From Rhodocyclaceae bacterium (GTDB lineage: Bacteria > Pseudomonadota > Gammaproteobacteria > Burkholderiales > Rhodocyclaceae): 48,977 nucleotides of DNA. A program made the translations under genes and the position numbers. Of this stretch, positions 44,413-48,977 are shown one piece after another; the first letter of the stretch is position 1, and every line of letters starts with the position of its first letter. The stretch is taken from contig JAOAHQ010000006.1 in the NCBI GenBank assembly GCA_026415155.1, forward strand, positions 1 through 48,977, in the 5' to 3' direction. Below the pieces are notes generated by a model that did not search any database, was not told the DNA's origin, and worked only from the letters and a program-made list of their open reading frames with translations.

Positions 44413-44470
44413 AGTCCAGTCGCTGGACTAAGCCTAGCATGAGGCGATCGCGATCGCCTCCGGCCATGCT
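44413..44470. repeat. Hairpin and 20-base perfect palindrome between the HD-GYP gene and pilA
   Basis: AGTCCAG-TCG-CTGGACT (44413-44429) is a 7-base stem with a 3-base loop. It is followed by the gapless palindrome GAGGCGATCGCGATCGCCTC (44441-44460), enclosed by AGCATG (44436-44441) and CATGCT (44465-44470). No T-run follows, so it is not a standard terminator. It may be an RNA-processing hairpin or a protein-binding site. The rest of this 290-base gap holds a repeat copy and the pilA promoter. Confidence 0.6.
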
Positions 44471-44484
44471 TGGGGGCTTTGATC

Positions 44485-44508
44485 GTCGGCGCTGGCGGGA
44501 CGGCCTGG
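44485..44508 (+). repeat. Dispersed repeat copy upstream of pilA
   Basis: Exact match to the core (GTCGGCGCTGGCGGGACGGC) followed by CTGG, in non-coding DNA about 80 bases upstream of the -24 box of the pilA promoter, the region where an enhancer-binding protein would act. Confidence 0.8.
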
Positions 44509-44588
44509 AACTGACGAAAAACGTCACATTCCGACCGGTTGGGGCAGTGTCAAAAGAAGAGAACATGGTGTTTTAGGCTTGTAGGGCT

Positions 44589-44604
44589 GGGCACAGCGAT
44601 TGCA
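44589..44604 (+). promoter_or_regulatory. Sigma-54 type promoter of pilA
   Basis: GGGCACAGCGATTGCA fits the -24/-12 pattern, with GG and GC exactly ten bases apart and a full TTGCA -12 block. The predicted start near 44615 gives a 35-base leader with AAGGAGA before the pilin ATG. RpoN/PilR control of pilA is well known in Pseudomonas and relatives. Confidence 0.8.
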
Positions 44605-44649
44605 TAATAGTTCGCGGCACGATTGTGTGCTTTTCCAAGGAGAGATCAA

Positions 44650-45057
44650 ATGCGCAAGATTCAACAAGGCTTTACCCTCATCGAACTGATGATCGTCGTC
44701 GCGATCATCGGCATTCTGGCCGCCGTCGCGCTGCCGGCTTATCAGGACTACACCAAGAAGGCGAAGGTCTCGGAGGTCGTGCTGGCGGCAAGCTCGGTGC
44801 GCACCTGTATCACCGAAGTCTCCCAGTCGGTCGGCTCGCTGTCGGCGGCTGGTTGTGCAGCACCGAGCGCTTCGAAATATGTCTCTGGCGGATCAGTCGA
44901 CACTGCGACTGGTGTGATCACTGTGAGTGGCGCGGGCGATATAAGTGATGTTACTGTCACGCTGCGGCCTACATACGACACCACATCAGGGACGATCAGT
45001 ACTTGGGTCTGCTCTGGCTCTCCCTCCAGTCTGATGCCTGGTTCCTGCCGCGGCTGA
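44650..45057 (+). CDS. pilA: Type IV major pilin (PilA)
   Basis: A 135-residue type IVa prepilin. The leader MRKIQQG is cut before Phe by the prepilin peptidase, exposing [28 protein letters not shown] with the essential Glu5 of the mature form. The C-terminal disulfide loop is visible as [13 protein letters not shown]. An internal cysteine pair ([18 protein letters not shown]) may form a second bridge. AAGGAGAG lies eight bases before the ATG at 44650, which I prefer to an earlier in-frame GTG. It has its own promoter and terminator, so it is a separate unit between the signalling array and the glycosyltransferases. Confidence 0.95.
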   Translation: MRKIQQGFTLIELMIVVAIIGILAAVALPAYQDYTKKAKVSEVVLAASSVRTCITEVSQSVGSLSAAGCAAPSASKYVSGGSVDTATGVITVSGAGDISDVTVTLRPTYDTTSGTISTWVCSGSPSSLMPGSCRG

Positions 45058-45076
45058 TCATTTTGGTTTGAGCTTG

Positions 45077-45105
45077 GAAAGCCACCTTCGGGTGGCTTTC
45101 TTTTT
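45077..45105 (+). terminator. Rho-independent terminator after pilA
   Basis: Ten-base stem GAAAGCCACC / GGTGGCTTTC with a stable TTCG tetraloop and a following T-run, 20 bases after the pilA stop and 11 before the next gene. Confidence 0.93.
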
Positions 45106-45115
45106 GGAGGAGTGA

Positions 45116-46654
45116 ATGGCGCTCTTGGGGCTTTGGGTTCGCAAGCGAGCGGGCTCAATACCCGCTGCTTTTCTCCAGGCATTGCCTGGCGAACGGGCCT
45201 CTTTAGCGCGACAGACCTTGCAAGCAGCTTTGCGCGCGCCCTCGGCTTTGCCACTGGAAAATTTTATCGATGCTGCCCGAAAAGCGGGCTGGCCAAAACG
45301 GGAGATCGAAAAGCTCGCAGCTTACGGGGAACTGGCCCTGGGACAAGGTGCGCAGGCCTATGCGCGCGTATGCTGCGGGCACCTAGCCGAGGATGATGCC
45401 GAGCTCGCGATTGCGATTCTCGCCGAAGCCTACCGGGCGCAGCGTTACGACGAGGGTCGTGCGCTGCTCGCTACGCTCGATCCGGCGCGTCTCGCGAGCC
45501 ACCCGGATGCGCCACTGTTCTTTACCTACGCGATCCAGCATACGCTGGCAGCCAGTGGCGATCTGGCCGCTGCGATCAAGGTCTATGAGGAAGCCAAACG
45601 CTTTATAGCGGCAGAAAAGCTGTTCGTCGTTGCTTATCCTCTGTGTTTCGAGGCCGGCTGGCTCGAAGAAGCCGACCGGTTAAACCGTGCCTTGCCGCCT
45701 GCAGAACGGCAAGCCGAAGAGCATTTCGCGGCGGGCTGCGTCGAGTTGGCGCGGGATTATTACCCCGAGGGCTTTCGTCTCTATGAAGCGCGGTATGAGA
45801 TGATCGAAGGACGGTTAAGCGGGCTGGCTTTGCCTGCTGGCAAACGCTGGCTGAGCGAACCCCTCGCGGGCCGCCATCTGTTGCTGCAAGCCGAGCAGGG
45901 ACTCGGGGATATCGTCATGATGGCGCGGTATCTTCCTGAAATCATCGCTTTAGGGGGAACCGTGAGCGTGGCTGTGCCGGCTGCGGCGCAGCGCTTGCTC
46001 GAAGCCAATTTTCCATCGTGTCGCTTCGTCACCTCTGCCGAAACCGAATCATTTGACTTTTGGTTGGGCTTGATGAGCCTTCCCCACCGTTTGCGCACAA
46101 CGGTGCGCCATGTACCGGCACGCTCTGGATATTTGCAGGTTCCGACCGAACAACGGCGATATTGGGCGCAGCGGTGCAACGAAACGGGCCGTCCTGATAC
46201 CCTGCGCGTCGGTTTGGCTTGGTCGGGCTTTCCAGGCCATCGCGCCGACCGGAGACGGTCCGTGCCATTCGATCTCATGGCAGCGTTGATTGACCGTTGG
46301 CCGCAGGTAGATTTCTATTCGCTGCAAACGGCGCCAGCACCGCGACACATCCCGAACTTGATCGAGTTTGGAGAGGAGTTGCTGACGCTTGCCGATACGG
46401 CGGCCCTGATCGCGGAAATGGATTACGTCGTCAGCGTCGATACTTCGGCCATTCATCTTGCCGGTGCCTTGGGCAAGAGCGCGAGGCTATTGCTGCCTTA
46501 TCGATACGAATGGCGCTGGGGGCTCGTTGGCGAGGCGAATGCCTGGTATGACAGCGTTCGAGTGCTGCGGCAAATCAAGCCGGGACAATGGGCGGAACCT
46601 TTGGCGCAACTCGAAGCCGAGCTGGCAAGCTGGGCGGGAGCCAAAGCATGTTGA
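45116..46654 (+). CDS. TPR-containing glycosyltransferase, copy 1
   Basis: A 512-residue protein: TPR-like helices in the first half (ELAIAILAEAYRAQRYDEGRALLATLDPARL, TLAASGDLAAAIKVYEEAKRF). The second half is a GT-B-type domain as in the ADP-heptose/OGT-like transferases that follow TPR repeats. It has LLLQAEQGLGDIVMMARYLPEI, VGLAWSGFPGHRADRRRSVPF and YVVSVDTSAIHLAGALGKSARLLLPYRYEWRWGL. No signal peptide, so cytoplasmic. The place behind pilA suggests pilin or other surface-protein glycosylation, but sugar donor and target cannot be read. Base composition looks more AT-rich than the genes before pilA. Overlaps copy 2 by seven bases. Confidence 0.8.
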   Translation: MALLGLWVRKRAGSIPAAFLQALPGERASLARQTLQAALRAPSALPLENFIDAARKAGWPKREIEKLAAYGELALGQGAQAYARVCCGHLAEDDAELAIAILAEAYRAQRYDEGRALLATLDPARLASHPDAPLFFTYAIQHTLAASGDLAAAIKVYEEAKRFIAAEKLFVVAYPLCFEAGWLEEADRLNRALPPAERQAEEHFAAGCVELARDYYPEGFRLYEARYEMIEGRLSGLALPAGKRWLSEPLAGRHLLLQAEQGLGDIVMMARYLPEIIALGGTVSVAVPAAAQRLLEANFPSCRFVTSAETESFDFWLGLMSLPHRLRTTVRHVPARSGYLQVPTEQRRYWAQRCNETGRPDTLRVGLAWSGFPGHRADRRRSVPFDLMAALIDRWPQVDFYSLQTAPAPRHIPNLIEFGEELLTLADTAALIAEMDYVVSVDTSAIHLAGALGKSARLLLPYRYEWRWGLVGEANAWYDSVRVLRQIKPGQWAEPLAQLEAELASWAGAKAC

Positions 46655-48273
46655 AGCGTTTATGGCATTGGCTGGCTTCTCCTAGTCCGACGAAAAATGA
46701 GCCATTGGCCGCAGCAGAGCTTGGCGCGGTCGAACTGCCCGCCGAGGTGCGCGCAGCGGTGATGGCGCACGATTTGGCCAGCGTCCAGCACTGGTTGCAG
46801 CGCGAGTGCGAAAAGCGGCAAGATGCCGCCGCGCTCGATCCCCTTTTGCCCGTCCTGTCCGAAGCAGGTTGGCCGACAAGCGAGCGCGAAAAACTGTTCA
46901 TTTTTGCCCAGATGTGTGCTGGCAAGCATCCTGCGGCGATCGAGAGGGCGCGTGACTTCAAGCGACAATGGGGCGAGGATGCCGATGTGACGCTCATCGA
47001 GGCATTCTGTCTTTTTCAATGCAATGCGTTTGATGAGGCCTGGCAGCGGGTGAAGGCGCTCCACGAGCGCTCGCCAGAGGTCGAAAACCGTCTCGATTTT
47101 CTCAATGTCGCTATCTTAGTCGGCCGAAGCACGACCGATTCGGCGCGGCTGCTGTATTTTCTGAACCGCGCCCGGCAGCTCGCACCCGACCATCCCATCA
47201 TCGCCCTCAATGGCTATGGCATCTATTTCGAGCTGGGCGAGATGGCGGCTTTCGAGCAAATCGAGCGTGAGATCGCGGAGGGCCGCTACGATCTCACCGA
47301 AGCGGCTTTGGCGCTGGCGCACGTCGCCCTGGCGCAGGGAGACTACGAAACAGGCTGGCGCGTCCATGAAGGCCGTTACCGCATGAAAGAGGCGGGGCGC
47401 TATCTCAACCCGGCCTTGTTGTCTTTTCCTCGCTGGCAAGGCGAGCTCTTAAGCGGTAAGCGCCTTCTGATCAGCTGTGAGCAGGGGCTTGGCGATACGG
47501 TGATGATGGCGCGCTATTTCCCGCGACTCGTCGATAGTGGCGCCGAGGAAATCTTCATCGAGGCCCAAGCAGAAGCCATCCCGTTGCTGATCTACAATTT
47601 TCCTGACCTCATCTTTTTACCCCGCCGGCATGGGCAATTGCCGGATTGCCGCTTCGATTGCTGGTGCGGCTCGATGAGCCTGCCTTACATCTATCGCACG
47701 CGCGTGGATGACGTTCCCGCGCGGGAAGAGAAATATCTGAAGGTGCCACCAGATACTGCCGCCTATTGGCAGGGGCGCGTGAAGGCTCTTCGACAGAGGG
47801 AGCGGCCATCCATCGGGCTGACCTGGTCAGGCTCACGCACTCACCGCACCGATCGCCTGCGTTCCCTGCCAGCGAAGGAAATCTTTGCAGTCATAGCGAA
47901 CTGGGACGCCGACTTCTTCGCGTTACAGAAGGAAATTCCTGCTGACCTTCCAGAGAATCTCCATGATGTCAGCGAAGAGCTGCTGAGTCTGGCGGATACA
48001 GCGGCCTTGATCGAGCAGATGGATCTCGTCATCAGTGTCGATACCAGTGCGGTTCACCTTGCGGGAGCACTCGGCAAGGCGACGTGGCTGCTGTTGCCTT
48101 TTCGTTACGAGTGGCGTTGGGGGCTAACAGGCGAAGAAAATCCCTGGTATGCCTCGATCAAGGTGATCCGCCAGAAAAGCCCAGGCGATTGGCCGGGTGT
48201 CTTGCAGACGCTTGCCAAGGAGTACTGGCCCGCCTGGCGGGCGCAATGGCAGGCTTCTGCGGAGCTGGCTTGA
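46648..48273 (+). CDS. TPR-containing glycosyltransferase, copy 2
   Basis: A 541-residue paralog of copy 1 with the same order: N-terminal basic helix (MLKRLWHWLA), TPR-like helices to about residue 255, and a GT-B-type domain. The domain shows LLISCEQGLGDTVMMARYFPRL, IGLTWSGSRTHRTDRLRSLP, and LVISVDTSAVHLAGALGKATWLLLPFRYEWRWGL. The start is ATG at 46648 inside the end of copy 1; the frame is open upstream but overlaps copy 1. Tandem paralogs may add successive sugars or modify different targets. Followed after two bases by a third, broken copy. Confidence 0.8.
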   Translation: MLKRLWHWLASPSPTKNEPLAAAELGAVELPAEVRAAVMAHDLASVQHWLQRECEKRQDAAALDPLLPVLSEAGWPTSEREKLFIFAQMCAGKHPAAIERARDFKRQWGEDADVTLIEAFCLFQCNAFDEAWQRVKALHERSPEVENRLDFLNVAILVGRSTTDSARLLYFLNRARQLAPDHPIIALNGYGIYFELGEMAAFEQIEREIAEGRYDLTEAALALAHVALAQGDYETGWRVHEGRYRMKEAGRYLNPALLSFPRWQGELLSGKRLLISCEQGLGDTVMMARYFPRLVDSGAEEIFIEAQAEAIPLLIYNFPDLIFLPRRHGQLPDCRFDCWCGSMSLPYIYRTRVDDVPAREEKYLKVPPDTAAYWQGRVKALRQRERPSIGLTWSGSRTHRTDRLRSLPAKEIFAVIANWDADFFALQKEIPADLPENLHDVSEELLSLADTAALIEQMDLVISVDTSAVHLAGALGKATWLLLPFRYEWRWGLTGEENPWYASIKVIRQKSPGDWPGVLQTLAKEYWPAWRAQWQASAELA

Positions 48274-48275
48274 TC

Positions 48276-48893
48276 ATGCTGCAGGCGCTCTGGCATCGAT
48301 GGCGACAAAGCACTACGCCATCTTCTCCGAGCGGGCCCGATCCAGTTAGCGAATTTCTTCTGCAATTACGGGTTGCCAAGGAGGTTACCGAGATCCTTTC
48401 GCCGTGGCAGGCGCTGATGCAGACACATCCAGAAGGTTTCACGGCGGCGATCGAGGCTGCCGAGGAGGCCGGCTGGCCGGAGCATGAGCGCCTGCGGCTC
48501 CGTGCATTTGGGCATTTCTATCGCGGAGAGCTCGATGAGGCGTTCGCGCTGGCCAAAGACACCGCATTGACTTTCGACAATAACCGTTTTGATGTCGATT
48601 CATTCATGTTGGTCATCGCCTGCCTGTTTCATCGCGGGCAAGGGGACGATGCATTGCGCGTTCTTCGCGAGATCGAAGCGGTGCATCGCGAGCCATTGCA
48701 TGCGCAAGCCGTTTTTTGGCAATCGCTGGCCGCCATTCAGATTTGGCGCGGGGCGCTTCATGAGGCTTGGCAAGCTCTTCTTCAGGCGCGCACACTGGCG
48801 CCTCAAGATATCGAACTCCTTATGACTGCCTACTCTCTGGGCGGTTTCAAGGTCGAAGTGCAACGAATTGACGAAAGTGTTGTTCGAAGTTGA
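48276..48893 (+). pseudogene. Third TPR-glycosyltransferase copy, truncated by an IS30-family element
   Basis: The N-terminus MLQALWHRWRQ and the TPR-like helices (AIEAAEEAGWPEHERLRLRAFGHFYRGELDEAFALAKD, ALHEAWQALLQARTLAPQDIELLMTAYSLGG) match the first part of copy 2. The frame then enters the end of an insertion sequence near 48840-48847 and stops at 48893, so the last 16-18 residues are insertion-sequence-derived. The glycosyltransferase half is missing. The 205-residue product could still be made as a TPR-only protein, but it is best read as a disrupted gene; the rest may lie beyond the window. Confidence 0.75.
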
Positions 48894-48977
48894 AGGCCTC
48901 GGGCATGAAGAGTTCGGCAGGGCAAAGCCAGTTGAGGCTCTTGCGGGGTCGGGTATTGAGCTTCCAGGCGATGGCAT
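48847..48977 (-). mobile_element. IS30-family insertion sequence, transposase C-terminus (partial)
   Basis: The minus strand encodes AIAWKLNTRPRKSLNWLCPAELF followed by a short tail ending FVALRP and a stop at 48849-48847. The LNxRPRKxLxWxxPAExF block is the conserved C-terminal end of IS30-family DDE transposases. The stop lies next to the presumed terminal repeat (around 48845-48862, with GTTGCACTTCGACC on the minus strand). Only the last 43 codons are in the window. The element interrupts the third glycosyltransferase copy. Confidence 0.82.

Noticed and set aside
48600-48977. 125-codon minus-strand open frame at the window end as the transposase
   Set aside because: The conserved IS30 C-terminal block is in a different minus-strand frame (ending 48847); this frame is mostly antisense to the TPR gene.

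Overview
The window is a gene-dense, GC-rich piece of a bacterial chromosome. Gene content and order point to a betaproteobacterium, probably of the Rhodocyclales/Nitrosomonadales type. The evidence is the mla-ibaG-murA-his-HIT-tatABC order, monofunctional hisB, short hisG, phenylacetyl-CoA genes of anaerobic/aerobic aromatic degraders, a type IV pilin and a polar-type flagellin. The genus cannot be fixed from sequence alone. No rRNA, tRNA or CRISPR was seen, and no gene-free stretch exceeds 300 bases.

Layout. 1-700: N-terminal part of a flagellin gene leaving the window, with a sigma-54-type promoter. 925-1974: orphan hypE. 2019-7336: phospholipid-transport operon mlaFEDACB, then the BolA-like gene and murA. 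7341-17771: histidine biosynthesis genes hisG, D, (C), B, H, A, F, I and E. This run is interrupted after hisD by a periplasmic binding protein and a hybrid histidine kinase, and hisC is inverted. 17773-19574: HIT protein and tatABC. 19588-23695: DegQ-like protease, Nif3-like protein, FimV-like protein, methyltransferase and a small membrane protein. 23692-29612: two paralogous phenylacetate-CoA ligases, with two toxin-antitoxin modules between them, and a divergent paaN. 29729-31795: sucCD, ended by a strong terminator.

31903-44359 is the most interesting part. It is a tightly packed, mostly overlapping array: CHASE2-Ser/Thr kinase, PP2C phosphatase, FHA adaptor, CHASE2-adenylate/guanylate cyclase, metallo-beta-lactamase-fold putative cyclic-nucleotide phosphodiesterase, cNMP-binding/rhodanese fusion, GAF-PilB-type ATPase and GAF-HD-GYP. 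It is followed by a type IV pilin gene with its own sigma-54-type promoter (44650-45057). I read it as a candidate surface-sensing circuit joining protein phosphorylation, cAMP-type signalling and c-di-GMP turnover to pilus assembly. Behind pilA are tandem TPR-glycosyltransferase genes, candidates for pilin or surface glycosylation. The third copy is cut by an IS30-family element at the window edge.

A short dispersed repeat (core GTCGGCGCTGGCRRGACGGC) recurs at about ten places in both orientations. Some copies are intergenic. Others are read in frame inside proteins as KVGAGGTA or AVLPAP(T/S)F, including a net ten-residue insertion in MurA.
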